64,000 nt of DNA from an uncultured Erythrobacter sp. (GCF_958304185.1 NZ_OY284433.1:1054001-1118000), one strand, 5' to 3'. Positions 26,243-35,155 are shown, numbered from the stretch's first letter. Notes: a model not told the origin generated them from the sequence alone. Made by a program: numbers and translations.

Positions 26243-26904
26243 TGCGCGCACCTGAGAGCCACGTTCGAGCGAATGAATTGATGGGCAATATCGCGCTGGG
26301 GCTGCTGGGCTTCACGCTGTTCGCCTTTGCGCTGAAGGCGGCGGCGCATCCTGAGGTGCAGGCGCGCTACACGCCGATTGTGGTGTTCCATGCGATGAGC
26401 ATGGTCGCGTGGCTGGGCCTGCTCGCCATCCAAGCTTTTGCCGCCGCACGGTTCAAGCTGGCCGCCCACCGCGCCACAGGCCGCGCCTCGATTGCGCTCG
26501 TGGCTGCGATGCTGGTGAGCGGCTCGGTGATTTCGTGGCGGATCGGATTGGAACTCGGCCGCCCCGAGGTGACAGTGGTGAACCTCGCCGCCTTCGCGAC
26601 CTTCATCCCGCTCTATTTCGCCGCGCTGCACTTCGCGAGGCGGCGCGACATCGCCGCACACCGGCAGGCGATGCTGATTGCAACGCTGGCGCTGATGACC
26701 CCCGCCTATGCCCGCGTGGTGCAGGTGCTGGGCCTGCCCGATCCGGTTGCGATTGCGGTGCAGGTGCCGATCACGATTGCGATTGCGGTGGGGTATGATT
26801 GGGTGTTGCACGGGCGGGTGACCCGGCCGGTGCTGGCGATGCTGGGGTTTTCGGTTGGGCTGGTGGTGGTGATGGTCGGGGTGTTGGCGGTGTTGTTTTT
26901 GTAG
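26242..26904 (+). CDS. DUF2306-like multi-span membrane protein
   Basis: The 220-aa product has about six to seven membrane spans. GTG 26242 is proposed as start: AGGGAG lies 6-7 nt upstream and the start shares one base with the ccmB stop (TAGTG); ATG 26281 is the alternative. Conserved-looking histidines sit at membrane edges (VVFHAMSMVAWLG, KLAAHRATGR, IAAHRQAMLIATLALMTPAYARVV), as in DUF2306 and b561-like proteins. A role with the heme exporter is suggested only by the coupling. Confidence 0.65.
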   Translation: MRAPESHVRANELMGNIALGLLGFTLFAFALKAAAHPEVQARYTPIVVFHAMSMVAWLGLLAIQAFAAARFKLAAHRATGRASIALVAAMLVSGSVISWRIGLELGRPEVTVVNLAAFATFIPLYFAALHFARRRDIAAHRQAMLIATLALMTPAYARVVQVLGLPDPVAIAVQVPITIAIAVGYDWVLHGRVTRPVLAMLGFSVGLVVVMVGVLAVLFL

Positions 26905-26920
26905 CGCTGAGTGAGCGGGG

Positions 26921-26995
26921 CCCCGGGTCAAGCCCGGGGAGGGGAATGGAAGAGCTGGTAGGCCCCCGTCCCGGGCTTGACCCGGGACCCAGCTT
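26921..26995. repeat. Palindromic repeat doublet, left of GIY-YIG gene
   Basis: An outer unit CCCCGGGTCAAGCCCGGGG (26921-26939) faces an inner unit (26963-26995) containing CCCGGGCTTGACCCGGG. The inner 33 bp are the exact inverse complement of 27366-27398 on the other side of the GIY-YIG gene. Each unit is itself a hairpin with 8-bp arms around TCAAG. Confidence 0.9.
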
Positions 26996-27011
26996 GTTCT
27001 TTGTTCCTGAA

Positions 27012-27314
27012 ATGCAAAGAGAAACACGAGGCGGCTGGGTCTACATTATGACCAATCGCTATCGCGGAACATTGTATGTCGGATCGACCAGCGATCTGGC
27101 TCAACGCATCTTTGAACACCGTGAAGGGCTTGGGTCGGAGTTCTGCGCCGAGCATGGACTGACGCGACTGGTGTGGGCTGAGCGAGCAGAGTGCATCGTC
27201 GATGCCAAGCATCACGAACGACGTTTGAAACGCTGGCGCCGCGAGTGGAAATTCGCGCTGATAGAGAAGGCAAACCCGGATTGGGACGATCTGTTCGAGC
27301 AAATGCACTGGTGA
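27012..27314 (+). CDS. Small GIY-YIG nuclease domain protein
   Basis: The 100-aa protein is essentially one GIY-YIG domain. WVYIMTNRYRGTLYVGSTSDLAQRIFEHREG holds the two-strand GIY..YIG element (VYI...LYVG) and the conserved arginine and histidine; later come LTRLVWAER, the glutamate/lysine helix AKHHERRLKRWRREWKFALIE and NPDWDDLFE, all as in the small bacterial single-domain family. DNA-cleaving activity is inferred from the fold. It starts 16 bp after one palindromic doublet and ends 5 bp before another; a perfect 33-bp inverted repeat encloses it. Confidence 0.92.
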   Translation: MQRETRGGWVYIMTNRYRGTLYVGSTSDLAQRIFEHREGLGSEFCAEHGLTRLVWAERAECIVDAKHHERRLKRWRREWKFALIEKANPDWDDLFEQMHW

Positions 27315-27319
27315 TCAAG

Positions 27320-27398
27320 ACCCCGCCCCGGACTTGATCCGGGGGCCCGCTACTCTCCGCGAAAAAAGCTGGGTCCCGGGTCAAGCCCGGGACGGGGG
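27320..27398. repeat. Palindromic repeat doublet, right of GIY-YIG gene
   Basis: An inner, more diverged unit with CCCCGGACTTGATCCGGGG (27326-27344) faces an outer unit 27366-27398 with CCCGGGTCAAGCCCGGG. The outer 33 bp pair perfectly with 26963-26995. The element ends 3 bp before the map stop codon. Confidence 0.9.
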
Positions 27399-27400
27399 AA

Positions 27401-28228
27401 TTACGCGTAAGGCGGGCAATCCCGCCCGGTCGGGCTCTTGGTGAAGATCTCGTTGCCCGTTTCGGTGATCGCAATCGAATGCTCGAACTGCGCGCTCAGC
27501 GACTTGTCGCGCGTTACCGCCGTCCAGCCATCGCCCAGCACCTTGGCCCAGGGCTTGCCGAGGTTGATCATCGGTTCGATGGTGAAGAACATCCCCGGCT
27601 TTAGCTCCGGCCCCGTCCCAGCCTTGGCGGCGTGGACCACTTCGGGCGCGTCGTGGAACAGGCGGCCGAGGCCATGCCCGCAGAACTCGCGCACCACGCC
27701 GTAACGGAACTGGTTCGCGTGCGCCTCGATCGCCGCGCCGATATCGCCCAGCCGCGCGCCGGGCTGCGCTGCCGCGATTCCGAGCATCAGGCATTCATAG
27801 GTCACTTCGACCAGCTTCTTGGCCTTCAGCGACGGCTCGCCCGCGTAAAACATCCGGCTCGTGTCACCGTGCCAGCCATCAACCAAAGGCGTGACGTCGA
27901 TGTTGAGAATGTCGCCATCCTTCAGCACCTTGTCGCCCGGAATACCGTGGCAGATCACATGATTGATCGAAATGCAGGACGAGTGCGCATAGCCGCGATA
28001 GCCGAGCGTGGCCGGCACCGCGCCTGCATCCAGCATCATACCCCGCACCGCATCGTCGATGCTGCCGGTGGTGACTCCGGGGCGCACCAGTTCGGCGCAA
28101 GCGTCGAGGATTTCGGCGGCGAGCCGCCCGGCCTTGCGCATCGCGTCAAAGCCATCGGGCCCATGCAGTTTGATGGTGCCATCGCGAAGGACGGTCTGGT
28201 CGCCGTCGACAAGTTGATATTCGTGCAT
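27401..28228 (-). CDS. map: Type I methionine aminopeptidase
   Basis: Removes initiator Met from nascent proteins. Pita-bread metallopeptidase with metal ligands in NIDVTPLVDGWHGDTSRMF (two Asp), FCGHGLGRLFHDAPEV (His), FFTIEPMINLG (Glu) and AQFEHSIAITETG (Glu); substrate histidine in GYAHSSCISINHVICHGIP. ATG 28228 gives 275 aa, normal for type Ia. The open frame upstream crosses the next gene's end and is not used. Confidence 0.96.
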   Translation of the reverse strand: MHEYQLVDGDQTVLRDGTIKLHGPDGFDAMRKAGRLAAEILDACAELVRPGVTTGSIDDAVRGMMLDAGAVPATLGYRGYAHSSCISINHVICHGIPGDKVLKDGDILNIDVTPLVDGWHGDTSRMFYAGEPSLKAKKLVEVTYECLMLGIAAAQPGARLGDIGAAIEAHANQFRYGVVREFCGHGLGRLFHDAPEVVHAAKAGTGPELKPGMFFTIEPMINLGKPWAKVLGDGWTAVTRDKSLSAQFEHSIAITETGNEIFTKSPTGRDCPPYA

Positions 28229-28260
28229 CGGCCCCACATAGCGAGGGCCGTGCCAAAAAG

Positions 28261-29103
28261 CTACTTTCCTAGCGCAAAAGCCGCCTTGTAGCGCGGCTTG
28301 ACCGCGGCGAGCACCTGGGCGGTGACCGGGAAGGTCAGCTCGTAACTTCCCTCGGCATAGGAGCCCGCGACATAGGGATCGGCGATCAGTCCGATGCGGT
28401 CGAAGTGGGTCTTGTTTGACGAACCGAGCAACACAGTAAGCTCTGCGACATCCGGACAGGGGAACGTGGAGCTGTCGGCAATCTCCATACCGAGCCGGGT
28501 GACGCGGTCGCGCTGCAGCGCCTTGCACCAGCGGGTGTAAAGCGCGTCCTGCAACGCGGCCTCGGAGACGAACAGGTCCTTGGGTGCGAGCGCCGTATTC
28601 GCCTCACGGTCCCACACCAGCCCACCCGAGCCGCTGTTGCCATGCGCGCCGCCCGTGTAGGTATAGAGTTCCCATGACAGCGACAGGAAGCGCGGAATGT
28701 CCGCGACGACGTCCCACGACTTCAGGAAGTCACGGTTGACGCAGCCAAAGCAATCGCTGTCGGCGAATTCCCGCAGGGACTCCTGCCAATCGGCTTTCTG
28801 TTTGGCGAGCAGTTTGTCCCGCTCTGCGGTCAAGCGCTGGGTCAGTGCGGGGATGGCGGAGACCTCGGCGGGCCAGCTGTAGCTGAATTCGCGATTCGCC
28901 TCGCCCTCATCGGCGTTGTCGGTGAAGTTGGATGCGCCGGGAGCGGGGGCGGTTGGCGCGGCAGGGGCTGCCGGCGCAGCAGGCGCAGCGACTTGGTCTG
29001 CGCGAGCGCTGGCGACCTCATCCTCGGGCGAGGAGCAGGCCGCCAGCACCAATCCCAACACCAGGCTCGCCCCATGACCGATGTGAAACATTGCGGTGGT
29101 CAT
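28261..29103 (-). CDS. Lipoprotein with DUF3298/RsiV-like domain
   Basis: The 280-aa product carries a lipobox LAAC after a hydrophobic LVLGLV stretch, then an Ala/Pro linker (AAPAAPAAPAAPTAPAPG). The C-terminal domain has LSWELYTYTGGAHGNSG, the classic TGGAHG motif of DUF3298, followed by WDREANTALAPKDLF. DUF3298 occurs in RsiV-type lysozyme-binding anti-sigma factors, but this one is a lipoprotein without a cytoplasmic sigma-binding region, so a periplasmic binding role is more likely. ATG 29103 has AGGAAGAGG upstream; ATG 29091 is an alternative. Confidence 0.82.
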   Translation of the reverse strand: MTTAMFHIGHGASLVLGLVLAACSSPEDEVASARADQVAAPAAPAAPAAPTAPAPGASNFTDNADEGEANREFSYSWPAEVSAIPALTQRLTAERDKLLAKQKADWQESLREFADSDCFGCVNRDFLKSWDVVADIPRFLSLSWELYTYTGGAHGNSGSGGLVWDREANTALAPKDLFVSEAALQDALYTRWCKALQRDRVTRLGMEIADSSTFPCPDVAELTVLLGSSNKTHFDRIGLIADPYVAGSYAEGSYELTFPVTAQVLAAVKPRYKAAFALGK

Positions 29104-29167
29104 CAGGCCTCTTCCTCCTGTCCGAATCTGCTGGTGACAATAGTGCCGGGGCGATTATGGAACGGGA

Positions 29168-30568
29168 ATGAGCGAACCCAAAGCACTGATCCGGCCCGAC
29201 CGCGGCGAGGATGCGATTGCCATTCATCTGGTGAACAAGGACGGCTTCGAAGCCTTTGCCAAAGCCCTCACCGCAGGCCAGCGCGCGGCGCTGGCGGCAC
29301 AGAAATTCGAAGGCGGCGGGTATCAATATGCGATCATTCCCGAGGGGGATTCGTGGTTCGTCGTCAGCGGCGTGGCGAACCCTGAAAGCCTGTCCAGCTG
29401 GTGCCTTGCCAAGCTCGCCGAGGAACTGCCCGAGGGGATGTATCGGGTCGCGACCGGAGACCCCGGCCCGGCAATGTTCGGGTGGGTGACGGGGCAATAC
29501 CGCTTCTCCCGCTACAAAAGCGAAGACGCCTCAGGCGGCAAGGGGGGCCAGGGGCCGCGCGTGCTGCTGACCGGGCAGGTCGGTCAGATCGATGGCTATC
29601 TCGCCGAGGCACAGGCCGAGTGCATGGTGCGCGATCTGGTCAATGCCCCGCCTGAAGACATGGGCCCAGCCGCGCTGGAAGCCGAATGCGAGAAGCTCGC
29701 CAAAGCGCACAAGGCGGAACTGACCGTGGTGCGCGGCGATGCCTTGGAACGGGGCTATCCGATGGTCCACGCAGTCGGCCGGGCGGCAGCGCGCCACCAC
29801 GCGCCGCGGCTGATGCACCTAACATGGGGCGATCCTTCGCACCCGGTGCTGGCGGTGGTCGGCAAAGGCGTGTGCTTTGATAGCGGCGGGCTCAACATCA
29901 AGCCGGGCGCCGGGATGCGGCTGATGAAAAAGGACATGGGCGGCGCAGCTCACGCGCTGGCGCTGGCCGGGCTGATCATGGGCGCGCGGCTGAAGGTGCG
30001 GCTGCATCTGCTGATCCCGGCGGTCGAGAACGCCATCTCCGGCGGCGCTTTCCGCCCGGGTGATGTGCTTGCCAGCCGCAAGGGGCTGACGGTCGAGATC
30101 GACAACACCGATGCCGAGGGCCGCTTGATCCTCGGCGATGCGCTGACCCGCGCGTCCGAGGAGAACCCCGATCTGATCGTCGATTTCGCCACGTTGACGG
30201 GCGCGGCGCGGGTGGCGCTGGGCCCTGATCTGCCTGCGCTGATGGCGCGGCGTGACGATACGGCGGACGCCTTCCTTGCGGCGGGCAAGGCCAATGATGA
30301 CGCCGGTTGGCGCCTACCGCTGCACGAGGCTTACCGCGAATACCTCGCTTCCGACGTCGCCGACATGGCGAACTCCGCCGCCAACCCCTTCGCCGGGGCG
30401 AGCGTCGCCGGGCTGTTCCTCGACCGCTTCGTAGGAGAAGGGCTGGACTGGGTGCATTTCGACACCTTCGCCTGGACCCCCGCACCCAAGCCCGGGCGCG
30501 CACGCGGTGGACGCGGGTTGGGGCTGCGCGCATCGTGGCACGCGCTCCGCGCCCGGTACGGCACCTGA
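29168..30568 (+). CDS. Leucyl aminopeptidase, M17 family
   Basis: Cytosolic dizinc aminopeptidase. The C-terminal catalytic domain shows VGKGVCFDSGGLNIKPGAGMRLMKKDMGGAA (metal-binding Lys/Asp), NAISGGAFRPGDVLASRKGLTVEIDNTDAEGRLILGDAL (the NTDAEGRL signature), and ATLTGAARVALGPDLPAL. 466 aa places it in the shorter PepB-like group rather than 500-aa PepA. It is followed 91 bp later by the SH3 gene. Confidence 0.94.
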   Translation: MSEPKALIRPDRGEDAIAIHLVNKDGFEAFAKALTAGQRAALAAQKFEGGGYQYAIIPEGDSWFVVSGVANPESLSSWCLAKLAEELPEGMYRVATGDPGPAMFGWVTGQYRFSRYKSEDASGGKGGQGPRVLLTGQVGQIDGYLAEAQAECMVRDLVNAPPEDMGPAALEAECEKLAKAHKAELTVVRGDALERGYPMVHAVGRAAARHHAPRLMHLTWGDPSHPVLAVVGKGVCFDSGGLNIKPGAGMRLMKKDMGGAAHALALAGLIMGARLKVRLHLLIPAVENAISGGAFRPGDVLASRKGLTVEIDNTDAEGRLILGDALTRASEENPDLIVDFATLTGAARVALGPDLPALMARRDDTADAFLAAGKANDDAGWRLPLHEAYREYLASDVADMANSAANPFAGASVAGLFLDRFVGEGLDWVHFDTFAWTPAPKPGRARGGRGLGLRASWHALRARYGT

Positions 30569-30659
30569 GCTTGCTCCAGAGGCGACTTGCCGCTAACGGC
30601 CCTGCCACGCCGAAGCGGGGCAACGCACGGCTCTACCGGCAAAGGCCAACGGAACGCAG

Positions 30660-31022
30660 ATGAACGGCGCGGCTCGCGACAATTCGGAATACACAGTGCC
30701 GGCTGGCGTGCTGGGTCTGAAGGGCCCGGTTGAAAAGCCTGCGCCCGGCACGCTGCCGCTGCGCGGCGATCTGGCGCATATGGCGCTGGCGGGGACCCAC
30801 CTCGCCGCGCATTACGTGATCCCGCATATTCACACCGTGGGCGCAGCCGGAGCCGGTCTCAGGCTGACCCCGCGCAGCGACGCCGAAGTATTCGTGCAAC
30901 TCGCCCCCGGCACCCGGTTCGAACTGCTCGACGTAGCGGGCGAATGGGTGTGGGGCTGCCCGGGTCCGCAAGGGCCGAGCGGCTGGTGCCGGGCGAGCGA
31001 CCTCGCTCCCGAAGAAGCCTGA
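30660..31022 (+). CDS. SH3-domain protein (bacterial SH3-like)
   Basis: A 120-aa protein. The C-terminal half looks like an SH3b fold: SDAEVFVQLAPGTRFELLDVAGEWVWGCPGPQGPSGWCRASDL, with the GWCRASDL ending common to such domains. In related bacteria this module precedes an NlpC/P60 peptidase; here the gene stops and argC follows 4 bp later, so the protein is a stand-alone module. No signal peptide is seen. Function unassigned. Confidence 0.72.
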   Translation: MNGAARDNSEYTVPAGVLGLKGPVEKPAPGTLPLRGDLAHMALAGTHLAAHYVIPHIHTVGAAGAGLRLTPRSDAEVFVQLAPGTRFELLDVAGEWVWGCPGPQGPSGWCRASDLAPEEA

Positions 31023-31026
31023 GGCG

Positions 31027-31956
31027 GTGGCGATCCGCCTGTTCATCGACGGTGCGGCTGGCACCACCGGGTTGGAAATCCGCGAGCGGTTGCAGGGGCG
31101 CGATGAATTCGAGCTGCTGGTGCTGGACGACGCCCAGCGCAAGGACGAGAGCGCCCGCCGCGACGCGCTCCACGCCGCCGACATTGCGATCCTGTGCCTG
31201 CCGGATGATGCCGCCAAGGACGCGGTGAAGCTGGCCGAAGGGTCGGACACCCGCATCATCGACGCCTCCAGCGCGCACCGCGTGGCGGAGGGGTGGACTT
31301 ACGGCTTTCCCGAGCTGATCGGGCACACCAAAATCGCCAATGCCCAATTGGTGAGCAATCCGGGGTGCTACCCCACCGGCTTCCTCGCGCTGGTCGCCCC
31401 GCTGGTGCGCGCCGGGCTGCTCCCCGCCGACTGGCCCTACACCGTCAACGCGGTCAGCGGCTATTCGGGCGGCGGCAATGCGCTGATCGAGCGGTTCGAG
31501 AACAATACCGACATCGCCTTCCGCGCCTATGGCCTCTCGCTTGGTCACAAGCATCTGGCCGAGATGCAAGCCTATGCGGGCCTTACCCAAGCGCCGGTAT
31601 TCTCACCGAGCGTGATCCCGGCGCACCGGGGCATGGTGGTCGATGTACCGCTGCCTCTTGCCGCGCTTCCCGGTCGCCCATCGCCTGCTGCACTTCACGC
31701 GGCGCTGGAGGCGTATTATTCGGACAGCCCGTTTGTCGCAGTCGCGCCGCTCGATCCGCTTCCCGGTGAGTTGCTGTTACTGAAATCTGCTGCGCCGTGG
31801 GACGGCTTGACGCTTCACGTCTGCGGTTCGGCCGACGGCACGCAGGCCCGCCTGATCGCCCGGCTCGACAACCTTGGCAAAGGCGCATCGGGGGCCGCGA
31901 TCCAGAACCTCAACATCATGTGCGGCCTGCCCGAGACCACCGGCCTGCGCCTCTAA
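31027..31956 (+). CDS. argC: N-acetyl-gamma-glutamyl-phosphate reductase, type 2
   Basis: NADPH enzyme of arginine biosynthesis. N-terminal FIDGAAGTTGLEIRERL (cofactor loop), IIDASSAHRVAEGWTYGFPEL, catalytic cysteine in VSNPGCYPTGFLALV, and SLGHKHLAEMQ with the catalytic histidine. The short length (309 aa) and sequence type mark the type 2 form found in alphaproteobacteria. Start is GTG 31027 with GAGGCG just upstream. Other arg genes are not in the window. Confidence 0.95.
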   Translation: MAIRLFIDGAAGTTGLEIRERLQGRDEFELLVLDDAQRKDESARRDALHAADIAILCLPDDAAKDAVKLAEGSDTRIIDASSAHRVAEGWTYGFPELIGHTKIANAQLVSNPGCYPTGFLALVAPLVRAGLLPADWPYTVNAVSGYSGGGNALIERFENNTDIAFRAYGLSLGHKHLAEMQAYAGLTQAPVFSPSVIPAHRGMVVDVPLPLAALPGRPSPAALHAALEAYYSDSPFVAVAPLDPLPGELLLLKSAAPWDGLTLHVCGSADGTQARLIARLDNLGKGASGAAIQNLNIMCGLPETTGLRL

Positions 31957-32003
31957 CGACGCGCACTCTTGCTTAAAATATAGGCAACCCCCGGTCAGAT
32001 GCT

Positions 32004-32027
32004 GTGCACCATTGCGCAGTGCACCAT
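32004..32027 (+). promoter_or_regulatory. Candidate NtrC enhancer: paired GTGCACCAT
   Basis: GTGCACCAT occurs at 32004-32012 and 32019-32027; together they also form TGCAC-N9-GTGCA (32005-32023). NtrC sites follow TGCAC-N7-GTGCA, so the half-sites match but the spacing is 2 bp longer. The position, about 100 bp upstream of a sigma-54 promoter, is right for an enhancer. The rest of 31957-32176 contains only the promoter. Confidence 0.45.
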
Positions 32028-32074
32028 AATCTTGCTAACCGCAGGTCATTGGCGAAAGACATCCCTACCCTTGA

Positions 32075-32515
<441 letters not shown>

Positions 32516-32583
32516 TTTTCCACCCTCTCCTGCCCAGCCAAACCGGCGGGCCGGCCTGAATTTATCTCGGAGGCACTACACAA

Positions 32584-33993
32584 ATGTCGAAAGCAAAAGA
32601 CGTCCTGAAGCTGATCAAGGACGAGGAAATCGAGTGGGTCGATCTGCGCTTCACCGACCCCAAGGGCAAGTGGCAGCACCTCACCATGGTCGCCAGCATC
32701 CTTGGCGAAGACGAGCTTGAAGACGGCCTGATGTTCGACGGTTCGTCGATCGCCGGCTGGAAGGTCATCAACGAATCCGACATGATCCTGAAGCCCGATC
32801 TCAGCGAAACCTGGATCGATCCCTTCAGCGCCACGCCGATGTTGATCATCAACTGCGACATCGTCGAGCCTTCGACGGGCGAATGGTACAGCCGCGATCC
32901 GCGCACCACGGCCAAGCGCGCCGAAGCCTACCTCCAGTCGACCGGTATCGGTGACACTGTCTATGTCGGCCCCGAAGCCGAGTTCTTCATGTTCGACGAT
33001 GTGCGCTTCGAAGACGGCTACGCCGGATCGGGCTTCGCGATCGACGATATCGAACTGCCGGGCAACACCAGCAAGGAATACGAAAACGGCAACATGGGCC
33101 ACCGCCCGCGTGCCAAGGGCGGTTACTTCCCGGTCGCACCGGTCGATTCCGCTGTCGACATCCGGGCCGAGATGGTCTCGACCATGCTCGAAATGGGCCT
33201 GCCCTGCGACAAGCACCACCACGAAGTCGCCGCCGCCCAGCACGAGCTGGGCCTGACCTTCGGCAAGCTGGTGCAGACCGCTGACCGGATGCAGATCTAC
33301 AAGTATGTCGTGCATCAGGTCGCCCATGCTTACGGCAAGACCGCGACCTTCATGCCCAAGCCGATCAAGGCCGATAACGGTTCGGGGATGCATACCCACA
33401 TCTCGATCTGGAAGGATGGCAAGCCGATGTTTGCCGGCAATGAATATGCCGGTCTGTCGGAAATGTGCCTTTACTTCATCGGCGGCGTGATCAAGCACGC
33501 CAAGGCGCTGAACGCCTTCACCAATCCGACCACCAACAGCTACAAGCGGCTGGTGCCGGGCTTTGAAGCGCCGGTACTGCTGGCCTATTCGGCGCGCAAC
33601 CGTTCGGCCTCGTGCCGCATTCCCTACGGGACGGGCGACAAGGCCAAGCGCGTGGAATTCCGCTTCCCCGACGCGATGGCCAACCCCTACCTGTGCTATT
33701 CGGCGCTGCTGATGGCCGGGCTCGACGGGATCGAGAACAAGATCCACCCGGGCGAGGCGATGGACAAGAACCTCTACGATCTGCCGCCGGCCGAACTCGC
33801 CGAAGTGCCGACCGTGTGCGGCAGCTTGCGTGAAGCGCTGGACAGCCTCGCGGCTGATTATGAATTCCTGATCAAGGGTGACGTGTTCACCAAGGACCAG
33901 ATCGACGCCTATGCCGAGCTGAAGTGGGAAGAGGTGATCCGCACCGAAACCACCCCGTGCCCGGTCGAATACGATATGTATTACTCGATGTAA
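32584..33993 (+). CDS. glnA: Glutamine synthetase, type I
   Basis: Dodecameric ATP-dependent ammonia-assimilating enzyme. Shows [57 protein letters not shown] (metal ligands), [21 protein letters not shown] and KRVEFRFPD. The adenylylation tyrosine lies in NLYDLPP near residue 398, so GlnE control is expected. 469 aa; GGAGG upstream of ATG. Confidence 0.98.
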   Translation: MSKAKDVLKLIKDEEIEWVDLRFTDPKGKWQHLTMVASILGEDELEDGLMFDGSSIAGWKVINESDMILKPDLSETWIDPFSATPMLIINCDIVEPSTGEWYSRDPRTTAKRAEAYLQSTGIGDTVYVGPEAEFFMFDDVRFEDGYAGSGFAIDDIELPGNTSKEYENGNMGHRPRAKGGYFPVAPVDSAVDIRAEMVSTMLEMGLPCDKHHHEVAAAQHELGLTFGKLVQTADRMQIYKYVVHQVAHAYGKTATFMPKPIKADNGSGMHTHISIWKDGKPMFAGNEYAGLSEMCLYFIGGVIKHAKALNAFTNPTTNSYKRLVPGFEAPVLLAYSARNRSASCRIPYGTGDKAKRVEFRFPDAMANPYLCYSALLMAGLDGIENKIHPGEAMDKNLYDLPPAELAEVPTVCGSLREALDSLAADYEFLIKGDVFTKDQIDAYAELKWEEVIRTETTPCPVEYDMYYSM

Positions 33994-34050
33994 TCTGTGG
34001 GCGCGGGGCCTTTGGGTTCCTCGCCAGTTGATTGCTTTTCACAGCATGAA

Positions 34051-34078
34051 GGCCGTCCGGGAAACCGGGCGGCCTTTT
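34051..34078 (+). terminator. Rho-independent terminator after glnA
   Basis: GGCCGTCCGG-GAAA-CCGGGCGGCC with one G-T wobble in the 10-bp stem, directly followed by TTTT. It begins 57 bp after the glnA stop. Confidence 0.85.
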
Positions 34079-34148
34079 GCGTGGCATCATGGGCGCTTAG
34101 TTCGTGACGGCTGTTTTCGTCAGCTTTCGGGCGCTGCGCTGCGGAGGC

Positions 34149-34190
34149 TGAATGACCGGAATTGGGTGGATTGCTGAATGGCAGGTTTGC
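34149..34190 (+). repeat. Copy of the diverged intergenic repeat family
   Basis: Translates as MTGIGWIAEWQV on the plus strand and shares GACCGGAATTGGGT, TTGCTGAA and GGCAGGTTT with the other copies. It sits between the glnA terminator and the padR promoter; the rest of 33994-34248 is empty. Confidence 0.5.
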
Positions 34191-34248
34191 TTTTCGCCTT
34201 GTCGGACCGATCTGTTTCATCCCGGACTGGGGTCCGTGAAATTGCTGC

Positions 34249-34277
34249 TTGCGCTACAAACTCTACATATGTAGATT
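34249..34277 (+). promoter_or_regulatory. padR promoter with embedded palindromic operator
   Basis: TTGCGC (34249-34254), 17-bp spacer, TAGATT (34272-34277). The perfect 12-bp palindrome CTACATATGTAG (34263-34274) covers the end of the spacer and the start of the -10, the right place for autorepression by PadR, whose family favours ATGT/ACAT half-sites. Predicted transcription start coincides with the padR ATG at 34284. Confidence 0.6.
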
Positions 34278-34283
34278 AATGCA

Positions 34284-34592
34284 ATGCCGAGACGCCCCAA
34301 CATTTCGAAACAGACACGAATTGCCTTGCTGGCTTTGCTCGAACGACGTCAGGATTGGTGTTACGGATATGAGTTGATGGAACGGACTGGGATCGCCTCG
34401 GGGACCCTTTACCCCATGCTGATCCGGTTGTGTGATCAGGGCAACCTCGAAGCCCGCTGGGTTCCTTCGCCGCACGAAGGCAGGCCGCCACGCCATGCCT
34501 ATCGCCTGACCCCATCAGGCTTGGCACTCGCCTGTACCAATCAAGCAGACGACGCACCCCATGCCAATCTTGGAAAGGGATTTGCACTATGA
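34284..34592 (+). CDS. PadR-family transcriptional regulator
   Basis: The 102-aa winged-helix protein has the PadR layout: TRIALLALLERRQDWCYGYELMERTGIASGTLYPMLIRLCDQGNLEARW, with the GTLYPML recognition helix, then a wing (EGRPPRHAYRLTPSG). No Shine-Dalgarno precedes the ATG, and the promoter geometry suggests a leaderless mRNA. It overlaps the following membrane protein gene by 4 bp; PadR plus membrane-protein operons are a common arrangement in which the regulator controls the downstream genes. Confidence 0.9.
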   Translation: MPRRPNISKQTRIALLALLERRQDWCYGYELMERTGIASGTLYPMLIRLCDQGNLEARWVPSPHEGRPPRHAYRLTPSGLALACTNQADDAPHANLGKGFAL

Positions 34593-35155
34593 CCCAGAGA
34601 CGGAACCCTAAGCTGCACCGCCTAATTGCGCTCGCCTTCAAGATCGCACCGCCAGAGCGAAAGTCCTGGGTCGAGGCCATGGTTGCTGAACTTGATCATG
34701 TCCCAGAGGCCAAGCGGATGCATTTCGCTGCCGGCTGTCTCGTCGCTGCCGGCAGAGAACGCTTGGGTTCGCCGCAATTTTTTCAGGCCGCTTCACGCAA
34801 CGTGTTGATCGTATGCGCGATGCTCTGGGCCGCCCTGAATATCCGCTTTGCTGGGCGCATGTCAGTGTCTGACGCCTTCGCTCTGGAAGCCTATGGATAT
34901 TGCACGGCGCTGCTGTTTCTCATCGGCGCGGTTGCGACGGCCCGGTTCGGCGTTCGTGCCACAATCAGCCTCATTGCGCCCTTGATCTTAGCGCTGACAG
35001 CAACGGCGGCATTCATCCGCCTTGGCAGCGCACCGACGCCAACGTCGCACCTTTACCTTGCGTTGATCGTGGAAAATCTTGCGGTTCTTGTATGCGCGTT
35101 GGTGGTCGCAGGTGCCGCTGCGCGTTTCGCTACCGTTCGGAAGGGGCTAAACTGA
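34589..35155 (+). CDS. PadR-associated membrane protein
   Basis: The 188-aa protein starts with a soluble helical segment IAPPERKSWVEAMVAELDHVPEAKRMHFAAGCLVAAGRERL, a sequence type (RxxWxxAMxAEL...GCLxAAxRERL) seen in other PadR-linked membrane proteins. Four membrane spans follow from about residue 70. ATGA overlap with padR and TGATG overlap with the next gene show tight coupling. Biochemical role unknown. Confidence 0.75.
   Translation: MTQRRNPKLHRLIALAFKIAPPERKSWVEAMVAELDHVPEAKRMHFAAGCLVAAGRERLGSPQFFQAASRNVLIVCAMLWAALNIRFAGRMSVSDAFALEAYGYCTALLFLIGAVATARFGVRATISLIAPLILALTATAAFIRLGSAPTPTSHLYLALIVENLAVLVCALVVAGAAARFATVRKGLN

Noticed and set aside
26799-27011. Longer N-terminus for the GIY-YIG protein
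   Set aside because: The upstream frame encodes the end of the previous gene out of frame and the palindromic repeat; the domain begins right after ATG 27012.
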